Part shown: one piece after another, positions 7,467-16,027 of the stretch
Position numbering within the stretch: position 1 is the first letter of the stretch
Layout: the number at the start of each line of letters is the position of its first letter
Assembly (NCBI GenBank): GCA_041918155.1
Contig: JAYRWH010000065.1
Span: 9,341 to 73,340 of the forward strand
Length of the DNA: 64,000 bases
Direction: 5' to 3'
Source of the DNA: UBA668 sp041918155
GTDB lineage: Bacteria; Actinomycetota; Acidimicrobiia; Acidimicrobiales; Ilumatobacteraceae
Translations under genes and position numbers: made by a program
The notes under the pieces: generated by a model
The model's database searches: none
Seen by the model: the letters and a program-made list of their open reading frames with translations, nothing else
What the model was told of the DNA's origin: nothing

Positions 7467-9569
7467 ATGAGCGGTACGACCGCCTCCGACAAGCCCTCCG
7501 GGCGCCCGATCGACTTTGCCGCGCTCGTCGAAGTGCTCCCCGACGTAGTGCTCGTGGTCGACGGTTCGTTCATCCTCCGCCATGCCAACCGGGCCGGGCG
7601 CGACGGGTTCGGCTGGGACCCGCAGGACTGGGTCGGCCGCCCGATCATCGACCTGGTGCACCCCGACGACCTGCCCCACGTGGTGTCGTCGATGGGCACC
7701 GTGCAGGGCAAGCGCACCGGGACACCGATCGAGATCCGCGTCCGCCGGGCCGACGGCTCGTGGCGGTGGGTCGAGTTCGTCGGCTCCGACGCGCAGGCGG
7801 TGGACGGGGTCAACGGCATCGTCGTCGTCGTGCGCGACATCACCCAGCGCCGCATGTGGGAAGTCGCCGCCGGCGATACCGAGATCTTCCGCCAACTCGT
7901 TCAGCACGGCTCGTCGATCACACTGCTGCTCGACCGCGAAGGCCGCATCTCCAGCGTGAACGCGGCGTTCACCCGCCTGCTCGGCCACGACCCGTCGCTG
8001 ACGATCGGCCGTCACCTCAAGGCCTTCTGCGCGAGCGGCGACGACGACACGCTTGCGCTCGCCCTCCAGCGCTGTCGCGAGTCGGGCACGCCCACCACGG
8101 TGGAGGTGCTGATGCGTCAAGTCGGGCCCGATGCCATCGGGCGGCCAATCCACTTCGAGATCGTGAACCTGCTCGACGACCCGATCGTCGCCGGGTTCGT
8201 CGTCACCGGCCACGACGTCAGCGACCTGCACCTGGCCCGTCGTTCACTCGAGCACATGGCCCGTCACGACGCTCTCACCGGCCTGGCCAACCGCTCGGTG
8301 CTGCTCGAACGGCTCGATCAAGTCGTGGAGCGCGGCGAGCCGGCGGCCGCGGTGTTCATCGACCTCGACCGGTTCAAGCCCGTCAACGACCTGTTCGGCC
8401 ACGACGCCGGCGACGAACTCCTGCGCCAGGTGGCCGATCGCCTCACACAGATCGTGCGCCCTGAAGACCTCGTCGCCCGTGTCGGCGGCGACGAATTCGT
8501 GGTGCTCATCGCCGGGCTCGATGACCGCACCAGCGCCCACATCCTCGTCGAGCGCATCGACGCCGCACTCGCCGAGCCCTACCTCCTCGCCGAAGGTCCG
8601 GCGCGGGTCACCGCCAGTGTGGGCCTTTCGCTCACCGCCGGCGACTCCACCGTGACCGGCCTGCTCGCCGACGCCGACCGGGCGATGTACGAGGCCAAGG
8701 CCGCGCGGCGGGGAGAGCCGGTGAGCCACGACCCGGTGCGCCAACGCACGGCCAACGAGCGGCGGCGGATGGCCGACGAACTCGCCGTGGGGTTGCGCCG
8801 TGGAGAGATCGTCGCCCACCTGCAGCCGATCGTGTCGCTCGCCGACGGCAGGCCGGTGGCCGTAGAAGCCCTCGCCCGCTGGAACCACCCCCGCCTCGGG
8901 CTGCTCGGGCCGCTCTCGTTCCTCTCGCTCGCAGAGGACGCCGGGCTCGACCTGGCGCTCGGCGATGCCGTGCTGCGCGACGCCTGTGCGGCAGTGGCCG
9001 GAATCGCCGACCTAGGCCTCGGGGTCAACCTCTCCGTGGCGCAACTCGCCGACCAGGGCCTGCGCGACCGGATGGCCTCGATCCTCTCTTCGACGGGAGT
9101 CCGCCCCGAGCGGCTGACCGTGGAGATCACCGAGCGTGACACGCTGACCCGTCGCGCCGGCGCCGGCCGCGCCGCCCCCGAGCGCACCTTGCTGGAGCTA
9201 CGCGAACTCGGCGCCTCACTGGTGCTCGACGACTTCGGCACCGGCTACTCGTCGCTCACTCACGTCCGCCGCTTCCCGCTGAGCGGCATCAAGATCGATC
9301 GGGCGTTCGTCGCCGGAGCGGCCGAACACCCAGAGGACCGGGCCGTGATCGCGGCCATGGTGGGGATGGCGGGGGCCCTCGGCCTCGACGTCGTCGGCGA
9401 GGGCGTCGAGCTACCCGAGCAGTACGAAATGCTGGCTGCGCTCGGCTGCAACATGGCCCAGGGCTTCCTCATCGCCCGGCCGATGCCCGGTGCCGCGCTC
9501 GTCGAGTGGCTCAGCTCGCGGCGCGGCAGCGCCGACAGCGTCCGCGCACGTCGAACACATGGTTCGTGA
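7467..9569 (+). CDS. PAS-PAS-GGDEF-EAL cyclic-di-GMP signalling protein
   Basis: 700 residues. Two PAS domains (about 15-130, with WRWVEFVGSDAQAV closing the first, and about 140-260) precede GGDEF (about 275-425) and EAL (about 440-685). The cyclase motif GGDEF near residue 340 is intact and preceded by RPED five residues upstream, the product-inhibition I-site. The phosphodiesterase side keeps VEALARW, NLSVAQL, TVEITERD, DDFGTGYSS and GEGVE. Both activities are therefore possible, gated by the PAS sensors; no ligand is evident. The ATG at 7467 is preferred; a GTG at 7431 lies immediately after the FTR1 stop. The 3' end overlaps zur by 59 nt on the opposite strand. Confidence 0.94.
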   Translation: MSGTTASDKPSGRPIDFAALVEVLPDVVLVVDGSFILRHANRAGRDGFGWDPQDWVGRPIIDLVHPDDLPHVVSSMGTVQGKRTGTPIEIRVRRADGSWRWVEFVGSDAQAVDGVNGIVVVVRDITQRRMWEVAAGDTEIFRQLVQHGSSITLLLDREGRISSVNAAFTRLLGHDPSLTIGRHLKAFCASGDDDTLALALQRCRESGTPTTVEVLMRQVGPDAIGRPIHFEIVNLLDDPIVAGFVVTGHDVSDLHLARRSLEHMARHDALTGLANRSVLLERLDQVVERGEPAAAVFIDLDRFKPVNDLFGHDAGDELLRQVADRLTQIVRPEDLVARVGGDEFVVLIAGLDDRTSAHILVERIDAALAEPYLLAEGPARVTASVGLSLTAGDSTVTGLLADADRAMYEAKAARRGEPVSHDPVRQRTANERRRMADELAVGLRRGEIVAHLQPIVSLADGRPVAVEALARWNHPRLGLLGPLSFLSLAEDAGLDLALGDAVLRDACAAVAGIADLGLGVNLSVAQLADQGLRDRMASILSSTGVRPERLTVEITERDTLTRRAGAGRAAPERTLLELRELGASLVLDDFGTGYSSLTHVRRFPLSGIKIDRAFVAGAAEHPEDRAVIAAMVGMAGALGLDVVGEGVELPEQYEMLAALGCNMAQGFLIARPMPGAALVEWLSSRRGSADSVRARRTHGS

Positions 9570-9969
9570 CCTCGAACCCGCTGCTCGCCAGCAATGAAGT
9601 GATCTCCCGCGCGATCAGCCGCTCCAGTTGCGGGCTGGGATCGAAGTCGGTGACGATCCCGCACTCCACGCACACCAGGTGGTGATGGTGACTGTGGTGC
9701 GACACCTGTTCGGCCAACTCATAACGGTCGCCACCACCGATCGCGGTGTTGCGCATCACCACGCCGGCGTCGGCGAGTTCGCCGAGGTTGCGGTAGACGG
9801 TGGACGTGGGCACGCCCGCGCCGTGCACGACCTCCTCGACCGTAAGGGGGCGATCGGATTCCTCCAGCACGGCGAGCACGGTGCGCCGGTTCGGCGTGAG
9901 GCGCAGCTCGTAGGCAGCCATGGCCTGCGCCGCGGCTGCGGCAACCGTTGAGGAGAGGGTCGGCGGCAC
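9511..9969 (-). CDS. zur: Fur-family metalloregulator, probably zinc-responsive Zur
   Basis: 152 residues. The N-terminal winged helix has LTPNRRTVLAVLEESDRPLT and the recognition region VPTSTVYRNLGELADAGVV. The C-terminal dimer domain has the His cluster HHSHHHHLVC and two CxxC pairs (CVEC and CRRC) that form a structural zinc site. Divergent placement against znuACB argues for Zur rather than Fur. The GTG at 9969 is chosen because TACTGT (minus strand, 9976-9981) ends 6 nt before it; ATG at 9921 is an alternative. The last CRRC pair lies within the overlap with the GGDEF-EAL gene, so that overlap is real. Confidence 0.9.
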   Translation of the reverse strand: MPPTLSSTVAAAAAQAMAAYELRLTPNRRTVLAVLEESDRPLTVEEVVHGAGVPTSTVYRNLGELADAGVVMRNTAIGGGDRYELAEQVSHHSHHHHLVCVECGIVTDFDPSPQLERLIAREITSLLASSGFEVTNHVFDVRGRCRRCRAAS

Positions 9970-9975
9970 CGCATC

Positions 9976-9981
9976 ACAGTA
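9976..9981 (-). promoter_or_regulatory. Candidate -10 element of zur (leaderless)
   Basis: TACTGT on the minus strand ends 6 nt before the GTG at 9969. The Zur-like dyad lies immediately upstream, where a repressor would block this promoter. Confidence 0.45.
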
Positions 9982-9990
9982 TCGGGAGCT

Positions 9991-10017
9991 GTTCTCACTC
10001 CGATGAGAACGATTCCC
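9991..10017. promoter_or_regulatory. Candidate Zur operator between zur and znuA
   Basis: Two overlapping dyads are present. GTTCTCA/TGAGAAC (9991-9997 and 10004-10010) is a perfect 7-bp inverted repeat with a 6-nt centre. TGAGAACGATTCCCA (10004-10018) is a near-symmetric 6-3-6 box of Fur-family type. The site separates the two divergent starts and should control both. Assignment to Zur is inferred. Confidence 0.6.
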
Positions 10018-10025
10018 AGTACCGG

Positions 10026-10031
10026 TACGCT
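10026..10031 (+). promoter_or_regulatory. Candidate -10 element of znuA (leaderless)
   Basis: TACGCT ends 6 nt before the GTG at 10038 and lies 8 nt after the candidate Zur site. Confidence 0.45.
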
Positions 10032-10037
10032 CGCCTC

Positions 10038-10919
10038 GTGCGCCACCTACTGCCGGCCCTGCTCTTGCTGCCATGGGTGGCAATTGCCTGTGCACCAGGC
10101 AGCCCGCCCAACGCCCGGCCGCTCATCGGTGTCGCGTTCTATCCGATCGAGGAGATCGTGCGCGCCGTCGGCGGAGACGCAGTCGATGTCGTCACCGTCG
10201 TGCCGCCTGGCGAGGAGGCGCACGAGTACGAGCCGACGCCCAAGCAGGTCACCAAGCTCGATCGCGCCGACGTCGTGTTCTACCTCGGCGGCGGATTCCA
10301 GCCCGGTGTCGAGCAAGCGCTCGCAGTACTGCCCAGCCGGGTGACCCGGATCGATCTCCTGCAGCAGCTGCCCCTCTTGAACCTCGGCGAGGGCACGGAC
10401 CCGCACGTGTGGCTCGCTCCCGGCCTCATGGCCGAGATGGCCGAGCAGGTGCGCCGCGAACTCGCCGCGATCCTGCCGACCGCAGCCTCCGTCATCGCTC
10501 GCCGCGCCGCCGCCTACACGGCGACGCTCACCACCCTCGACGGCGAGATGGCCGCCGGCCTCGCGCAGTGCCGCAGCCGGCTGCTGGTCACGGGCCACGA
10601 GGCATTCGGCTACCTGGCCGCGGCGTATGGCCTGCGGCAGGAGGCGATCGCCGGCATCTCGCCCGGCGAGGAGCCCTCGGCGAAGGCGCTCGAACGCATC
10701 GCCGCGCTGGTGCGCAGGGAAGGTGTCACCACCGTGTTCTTCGAGCGCGGCCTGCCCGGCGACCTCTCGCGCACAGTGGCCGCCGAGACCGGCGCGGACA
10801 CCGCCGAGCTCTACACCGTCGAGTCACCGTCGCGTGACGACCTCGCCGCGGGCGCCGACTACGCGTCGCAGATGCGCCTCGATCTCGTTGCGTTGCGCGC
10901 CGGACTGGGCTGCACATGA
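10038..10919 (+). CDS. znuA: Zinc ABC transporter substrate-binding lipoprotein (ZnuA-like)
   Basis: Cluster A-I metal-binding protein of 293 residues, captured outside the membrane and delivered to ZnuBC. A short signal peptide ends in a lipobox, VAIAC, with Cys18. Metal-ligand candidates are the His of AHEYEP, DPHVWLAP and VTGHEAFGYL plus an acidic residue near the C-terminus. The His-rich loop seen in many ZnuA proteins is absent. I start at GTG 10038 because it directly precedes the signal peptide and follows TACGCT by 6 nt. Mn2+ specificity cannot be excluded, but the zur neighbour supports zinc. Confidence 0.92.
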   Translation: MRHLLPALLLLPWVAIACAPGSPPNARPLIGVAFYPIEEIVRAVGGDAVDVVTVVPPGEEAHEYEPTPKQVTKLDRADVVFYLGGGFQPGVEQALAVLPSRVTRIDLLQQLPLLNLGEGTDPHVWLAPGLMAEMAEQVRRELAAILPTAASVIARRAAAYTATLTTLDGEMAAGLAQCRSRLLVTGHEAFGYLAAAYGLRQEAIAGISPGEEPSAKALERIAALVRREGVTTVFFERGLPGDLSRTVAAETGADTAELYTVESPSRDDLAAGADYASQMRLDLVALRAGLGCT

Positions 10920-11665
10920 ACCACGACGCGATCCTGGAGGTCACCGGCCTCGGCGTCAGCTACGGCCGTAGCGAGGCGTTGCACGATGTGTCGTTCTCCG
11001 TCGGCCACGGCGAGCTGATCGCGGTCATCGGCCCGAACGGCGCCGGCAAGAGCACAATGTTCAAGGCGATCTGCGGATTGGTCAACCACTCCGGAGTGGT
11101 GGAGGTCAACGGCGTGCACTGCCACGACCACACCGACCGCATGGATCTCGCGTACATCCCTCAGCGCCACGACAACGACATCCACTTCCCGATCACCGTC
11201 GGCGAGCTGGTGCTGGCCGGGCGCCGCCGCTTCCGCCACTGGTGGGGGCGACCCACGGCGCACGACCGCGACGTGGCCGCGCAGAGCCTGGCCAAGGTGA
11301 GGCTGGCTGGGGCGCAGGACCGTGCGCTCACCGAGCTGTCCGGTGGCCAGTTGCAGCGCGCCTATGTCGCCCGCGCGCTCGCGCAGGAAGCATCGGTAGT
11401 GCTACTCGACGAGGCCCTGTCGGGCGTCGACCAGCCCGCCACACGCGAGCTGGTGGCGGTGTTCGAGCAGCTCGCCGCAGAGGGCACCACCCTGCTCGTC
11501 GCGACCCACGACCTGGCTCTCGCCCGGCGCCGCTTCGGCCGCTGCCTCGCGGTCAACGGCACCCTGCTCGCCGACGGCCCGCCAACCGACGTGCTCTCGC
11601 TCGCCGTGCTCGAGTCCGTCTTCGGCACGGCCGCCCATGGGGGTGACGATGAACTGGCTGACTGA
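10916..11665 (+). CDS. znuC: Zinc ABC transporter ATP-binding protein (ZnuC-like)
   Basis: ABC ATPase of 249 residues. Walker A is GPNGAGKST near residue 39, the Q-loop YIPQRHDND, the signature LSGGQLQRAYVARAL, Walker B VVLLDEALSGVD and the switch His in LLVATHDLAL. It starts on the ATGA overlap with znuA, indicating coupling. It drives zinc import with the lipoprotein upstream and permease downstream. Confidence 0.95.
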   Translation: MNHDAILEVTGLGVSYGRSEALHDVSFSVGHGELIAVIGPNGAGKSTMFKAICGLVNHSGVVEVNGVHCHDHTDRMDLAYIPQRHDNDIHFPITVGELVLAGRRRFRHWWGRPTAHDRDVAAQSLAKVRLAGAQDRALTELSGGQLQRAYVARALAQEASVVLLDEALSGVDQPATRELVAVFEQLAAEGTTLLVATHDLALARRRFGRCLAVNGTLLADGPPTDVLSLAVLESVFGTAAHGGDDELAD

Positions 11666-12485
11666 ACCATTCCAAGCCGAGTTCATGCAGCGCGCCTTTC
11701 TCGCCTCGATCGTCATCGGTGTGGTGGCACCCGTCGTGGGCACATGGGTGGTGCTGCGACGGATGGCGAACCTCGGCGACGCGATGTCGCACGGCACGCT
11801 CGCCGGTGTCGCCCTCGCCTACGCCGCTGGTGTCGACGTGCTGTTGGGGGCCATGGGCGCCGGGCTCGTCATCGCGGCCCTGCTCCTTGCGTTCTCCTCC
11901 AACCGGCGGCTCGGGCAGGAGACGCTCATCGCTGTGCTCGGCACTGCCTTCTTCGCTCTCGGCGTCGTCGTCATCTCGCGGCTCGACACCGGCGTGGAAC
12001 TCACCCACTTCCTGTTCGGGCGCGTGCTCACCGTCGGCTGGAGCGATCTGTGGCTCGACCTCGGGCTCGGGGGCGGGGCCGTCGCCGTCGTGTTCCTATT
12101 GTTCGGCGAGCTGCGTCTCTCGACGTTCGACCATGTGCAGGCCGAGCAAGTGGGCGTTCGGGTGGAACTCGTGCAGGCCGTGCTCGTCGTCCTGCTCGCG
12201 GCCGTCACGGTCATCAGCCTGCGCACTGTCGGCACGGTCATGTCGGTGACGATGCTCGTCACGCCCGCGGCCACCTCGCGCCTGTTCGCCCGCACCCTGC
12301 GGCAGATGACCGTGTGGGGCGTCGTGTTCGGCGTCTCAGAGTCGGTGAGCGGGCTGATGCTCAGCTACCACCTCGACTCGGCGCCGGGCGCCACGATCGG
12401 TCTCGTCGCCGCCGGCGTGTTCGCCATCGTGTTCGTGATTACGCTGCCGCGGCGTATGCCCCACCACCACCGTCCACTCGACTGA
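11649..12485 (+). CDS. znuB: Zinc ABC transporter permease (ZnuB-like)
   Basis: ABC-3 family permease of 278 residues with about eight hydrophobic helices. Family features include WVVLRRMANLGDAMSHGTLAG near the N-terminus and a late loop with TVGTVMSVTMLVTPAATSR. It overlaps the end of znuC. The ATG at 11649 has a GGGGGTG ribosome-binding site just upstream; an ATG at 11637 would add four residues. It forms the membrane channel of the zinc importer. Confidence 0.93.
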   Translation: MNWLTEPFQAEFMQRAFLASIVIGVVAPVVGTWVVLRRMANLGDAMSHGTLAGVALAYAAGVDVLLGAMGAGLVIAALLLAFSSNRRLGQETLIAVLGTAFFALGVVVISRLDTGVELTHFLFGRVLTVGWSDLWLDLGLGGGAVAVVFLLFGELRLSTFDHVQAEQVGVRVELVQAVLVVLLAAVTVISLRTVGTVMSVTMLVTPAATSRLFARTLRQMTVWGVVFGVSESVSGLMLSYHLDSAPGATIGLVAAGVFAIVFVITLPRRMPHHHRPLD

Positions 12486-12495
12486 GGAGAACCAC

Positions 12496-12783
12496 GTGCC
12501 GGCCTATGTCATCGTCCAAGGTGTCGTCACCGACCCTGACCAGTTCGACAAGTACCGCTCGGTCTCCCCGGCAACCGTCGCTGCGGCCGGTGGCCGCTAC
12601 ATCGTGCGCGGTCCGGTGCCGGTGCCGCTCGAAGGCGAAGCCCCACCCGAGCGCACGTCGATCATCGAGTTCTCCACGCGCGAGGCCGCGCTCGCCTGGT
12701 ACCACGGCGACGTGTACTCCGAGGTGCGCCAGCTGCGTGCCGGCGCAGCCGACATGCGCATCTACCTCGTCGACGGCAGTTGA
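12496..12783 (+). CDS. DUF1330 domain protein
   Basis: 95 residues, the whole of a DUF1330 dimeric alpha/beta-barrel fold. It begins MPAYVIVQGVVTDPDQFDKY and contains GGRYIVRG and the strand ERTSIIEFSTREAALAWY. Function of this family is not established. The GTG start at 12496 has a strong Shine-Dalgarno sequence, GAGGAG at 12484-12489. It lies 10 nt after znuB and may be co-transcribed, though no zinc role is implied. Confidence 0.9.
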   Translation: MPAYVIVQGVVTDPDQFDKYRSVSPATVAAAGGRYIVRGPVPVPLEGEAPPERTSIIEFSTREAALAWYHGDVYSEVRQLRAGAADMRIYLVDGS

Positions 12784-12831
12784 GGCTGCACAGCCGCGAC
12801 TAGCCTGGCGCCCGATTGGTGGTGAGATCCC

Positions 12832-14268
12832 ATGTCGTTCACGGATGACGACGAGAGCCCCTACAAACCCTTCCATCTCGACGCGATCGCGGATGCCGAC
12901 CCGTACCCGTACTGGTACGACGACGCCGACGAGCCCGACAGCAACCCCACATTGGTGCGCACCGAGAACTGCGATCTGTGCATCGTGGGCGGTGGTTACA
13001 ACGGGTTGTGGACCGCGATCATCGCCAAGGAGCGCGACCCCAACCGCGACGTGCTGCTCATCGAGGCACACGAGGTCGGCTCCGCGGCGAGCGGGCGCAA
13101 CGGTGGGTTCATGGAGGCCAGTCTCACCCACGGCGTCGCCAACGGGCAGGAGCGCTTTGGCGGGGAACTGCCGCTGCTGGAAGAGCTGGGACTGAAGAAC
13201 CTGAACGACATCGAGTCGGCGATCAACCGCTACGACATCGACTGCGACTACGAGCGCACCGGTGTGATCGACATCGCCACCACATCGCACTCACCCACCT
13301 ACCTCGACGAGTTGCGCGACGACTACACCCAGCTGCGCGCGCTCGGACAGCGGGTGGAGTGGCTCGACGAAGCCGCGATGCGCGCCAAGGTCAACTCACC
13401 CACCTACACGGGCGGCATGTGGCGCAAGGATCGTGCGGCGCTCGTCGATCCAGCCCGCCTCGCGTGGGGGTTGAAGCGGGCGGCGATGTCGCTCGGCGTG
13501 CGCATCTACGAGGACACGAAGGCCACCTCGATCGAGCGCGACGGTGTCGGCGTGCTCGTCACCACCCCGCTCGGCCGCATCCGCGCCGGCCGCGTGGCAC
13601 TCGCCACGAACGCGTTCAAGCCGCTGCTGAAGCGTATCGGCCACTACGTCGCGCCGGTCTACGACTACTGCATGGTCACCGAGCCGCTCACGAAAGCACA
13701 GCTTGCCGAGATCGGCTGGAGCGAACGCCAGGGCCTCAGCGACATCAGCAACCAGTTCCATTACTACCGGCTCACTCAGGACAACCGGATCCTGTGGGGT
13801 GGGTACGACGTCGTCTACTACTGGGGCGGCAAGATGAACTCCGAGTTCGAGAGCCGCCCCGAGACGTGGGCCAAGTTGAGCAAGCACTTCTTCGACACGT
13901 TCCCCCAGCTCGAGGGCGTGAAGTTCTCCCACACCTGGGGCGGCGTGATCGACACGTGCAGCCGTTTCTGCGTGTTCTGGGGACGCGGCATGCAGGGCCG
14001 CGTGGTGTACTCCGTCGGCTACACCGGCCTCGGTGTGGCCGCCACCCGCTTCGGCGCCGAGGTGATGCTCGACATGCTCGACGGCAAGCGCTCGAAGGCC
14101 ACCGAGACCGAGTTCGTGAAGAGCAAGCCCCTGCCGTTCCCGCCGGAGCCGTTCCGCTTCATCGGTATCCAAGCCACCCGCTGGTCGCTGAACCGCGAAG
14201 ACAAGACCGGCAAGCGCAACCTGTGGCTGCGCGGCCTGGACCGTTTCGGCCTCGGCTTCGACAGCTAA
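12832..14268 (+). CDS. FAD-dependent amine/amino-acid oxidoreductase (DAO family)
   Basis: 478 residues. After about 45 polar residues comes the FAD Rossmann motif CDLCIVGGGYNGLWTA and the conserved SAASGRNGGFMEA segment typical of DadA/PuuB-like flavoenzymes. The C-terminal FAD contact is GYTGLGVAATRFGAEV. Relatives oxidise amines such as gamma-glutamylputrescine or D-amino acids, but the substrate cannot be assigned. No PuuA or PuuD neighbours are present. The ATG is preceded by GGTGAG; a TAGCCT hexamer lies about 26 nt upstream, so this gene appears leadered. Confidence 0.9.
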   Translation: MSFTDDDESPYKPFHLDAIADADPYPYWYDDADEPDSNPTLVRTENCDLCIVGGGYNGLWTAIIAKERDPNRDVLLIEAHEVGSAASGRNGGFMEASLTHGVANGQERFGGELPLLEELGLKNLNDIESAINRYDIDCDYERTGVIDIATTSHSPTYLDELRDDYTQLRALGQRVEWLDEAAMRAKVNSPTYTGGMWRKDRAALVDPARLAWGLKRAAMSLGVRIYEDTKATSIERDGVGVLVTTPLGRIRAGRVALATNAFKPLLKRIGHYVAPVYDYCMVTEPLTKAQLAEIGWSERQGLSDISNQFHYYRLTQDNRILWGGYDVVYYWGGKMNSEFESRPETWAKLSKHFFDTFPQLEGVKFSHTWGGVIDTCSRFCVFWGRGMQGRVVYSVGYTGLGVAATRFGAEVMLDMLDGKRSKATETEFVKSKPLPFPPEPFRFIGIQATRWSLNREDKTGKRNLWLRGLDRFGLGFDS

Positions 14269-14365
14269 CGCGCCAGCACCCCCCACGGCCTCCGACACAC
14301 CGGCACTTGGGAGCCGTGCGTCTCCCTCCCCGGCGCTTCTACGTCACCGCTCAGACATTGTGTCG

Positions 14366-14385
14366 CTCTGGGCGGTGGCCCAGAG
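14366..14385. other. Short hairpin after the flavoprotein gene
   Basis: CTCTGGG/CCCAGAG forms a 7-bp stem with a 6-nt loop. No U-tract follows, so it is only a weak terminator candidate. Otherwise the 158 nt from 14269 to 14426 show no gene. Confidence 0.3.
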
Positions 14386-14426
14386 TCCCCGTCTGGTCGT
14401 GAATCGAGCGAGCCTCGATCACTGCC

Positions 14427-14714
14427 ATGGCCGAGACACTCGCCGCCTGCGACCCGAATCCTGCCGTCGGCCTCGAAGCGTCCGTCGTCACCCAGTCGGC
14501 AGCGATGATCCCGCATGCACCATGGCCCTTCCTCGTCCACGTGACCAACCACCCGGATGACAGCAAGGTCGTGTACGGAGTCGATTGCGACGGCGACCCG
14601 GACTTGGCGCTGCACGACGCCGTGCTCCGACAGCGCGGCTGGACCGCGGTGGGAACGCCGCTCGCCGCTTGTGTGTGTCAGGGCCCGCCGGCTTGCGCAT
14701 TCACGCCATGGTGA
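14427..14714 (+). CDS. Possible small hypothetical protein
   Basis: Open frame of 95 codons from an ATG. Third positions are mostly G or C as in neighbouring genes, and the sequence is plausible (VVYGVDCDGDPDLALHDAVL, followed by RQRGWTAVGTPLAA). It has no recognised domain and carries several cysteines near the end (CVCQGPPAC). It lies in the otherwise empty stretch between the flavoprotein and the methyltransferase. It may be a real orphan gene or a decayed remnant. Confidence 0.4.
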   Translation: MAETLAACDPNPAVGLEASVVTQSAAMIPHAPWPFLVHVTNHPDDSKVVYGVDCDGDPDLALHDAVLRQRGWTAVGTPLAACVCQGPPACAFTPW

Positions 14715-14811
14715 GGGGGATGCCCGGATGGAGATTCTCAGTCACGACTGGGTGACATCCGCCGCGTGAACTCCGATCAAGGTGTACGGATTGGTGCGCG
14801 ACACTGCTGGT

Positions 14812-15561
14812 GTGAGTGACTTCGACTTCGAGGCGACGTTCGGCGACGACTACCTGCACTTCTATCTGCCGACGCTCACGGCCGAGCGCAATGAGGCGGA
14901 GGTCGAAGAGATCGTCGCTGCGCTCGATCTGACCACCGGTGACCGTGTCCTCGACGCGCCCTGCGGCCATGGGCGGATCAGCAACATCCTTGGTCGCCGC
15001 GGCATCGCTGTGGTCGGCGTTGATCGAACCCAGCGGTTCCTCGATCTCGCTCGACGAGACGCTGACGCGCTCGGTGTCGCAGTCGACTACCGGCTTGGTG
15101 ACCTGACCGACCTGGACGCCGTGCTCCACGAAACGTTCGACGCTGCGATCAACTGGTTCACATCGTTCGGCTACCACGACGACACCGCGAACAAGGCCAT
15201 TCTCGCCGGTTATCACCGCGTTCTCCGTCCAGGCGGCAGGTTGCTGATCGAGATGTTGCACCGCGACTGGTTCGTTCGCCATCACGTGTCGAGCCCCTTC
15301 GCGCAAGTCACGAGCGTGGGCGACGATGTCATGTTCGACCAGAGTTCTTTCGATCCCAGGATCGGCCGGGTCAACACCGTGCGCACCGTCATCCGGGCCG
15401 GGCAAACCCGCCGATCACAGCACTTCGTTCGACTGCCCTCGGCGCCCGAACTCGGGACTTGGCTCAAGGATGCGGGCTTCCACGATGTCACCATCACCGC
15501 CCGCGACGGATCCCCGCTCACCTTGGACTCACGACGAATGCTGGCGATCGCTCGAGCGTGA
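14812..15561 (+). CDS. Class I SAM-dependent methyltransferase
   Basis: 249 residues. Motif I is VLDAPCGHGRISNILGRRG, followed by the acidic end of strand 2 in VVGVDRTQRFLDLAR and later YHRVLRPGGRLLIEML (motif III region). The N-terminal start DFDFEATFGDDYLHFYLPTL is common among small-molecule methyltransferases; the acceptor is unknown. The GTG at 14812 is chosen because it precedes this block and lies 6 nt after GACACT. GTG 14782 is an alternative. It stands alone, flanked by non-coding DNA and a pseudogene. Confidence 0.85.
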   Translation: MSDFDFEATFGDDYLHFYLPTLTAERNEAEVEEIVAALDLTTGDRVLDAPCGHGRISNILGRRGIAVVGVDRTQRFLDLARRDADALGVAVDYRLGDLTDLDAVLHETFDAAINWFTSFGYHDDTANKAILAGYHRVLRPGGRLLIEMLHRDWFVRHHVSSPFAQVTSVGDDVMFDQSSFDPRIGRVNTVRTVIRAGQTRRSQHFVRLPSAPELGTWLKDAGFHDVTITARDGSPLTLDSRRMLAIARA

Positions 15562-15722
15562 GCACGTCCGGTCGCTGGGACCGGGCGCGTCCGGAGCGTC
15601 ACCTACCGCCGGCTCTGCGCAGCATCTCGACCTCGAGGGGCGTCGCGCAGATCCCAGGCCGGTGTCCTTGTGACCCTTGCGGCGGATGGTCATGTTGGTG
15701 AGCTCTCGGTTGTGGTCGTGAC

Positions 15723-16027
15723 GTGGTGGACCCGGGAAGCATTGACCAGACAATGGTTCGCCAAGGCCTGTCGTCGCGCCGACCCGTGGGGTCATCGACG
15801 CCGTGCGATCGGTGCCTGCCCTGCAGGCCCAGGAACCGGCGGCGCTGTACCTGTCGCTGTGGAATCGCATCGATGACTTCGATCCGAGCGATCTCGACCG
15901 GGCGTTGGCCGACGGTGCGATCGTGAAGGCGTCACTGCTTCGATTCACGCTGCACGCCGTCGACGCGAACGACATCCCATGGGTGCGGGCGGCCACGCCG
16001 AGAGTCTCCCACTCACTTCGAGGCTAG
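15723..16027 (+). pseudogene. Remnant of a winged-helix DNA-binding (HTH_42/AlkZ-like) gene
   Basis: From 15791 the frame encodes VIDAVRSVPALQAQEPAAL, then LYLSLWNRIDDFDPSDLD and LLRFTLHAVDAND, the N-terminal region of HTH_42/YcaQ-like proteins that are usually about 370 residues. It stops at 16027 after about 75 codons. The preceding family segment (MVRQGLSSRRPVG) is in another frame; the switch falls on the GGGG run at 15788-15791, as if one G were lost. The fragment is thus frameshifted and truncated, and abuts the glgX-like stop. The 161 nt before it (15562-15722) show no gene. Confidence 0.7.
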
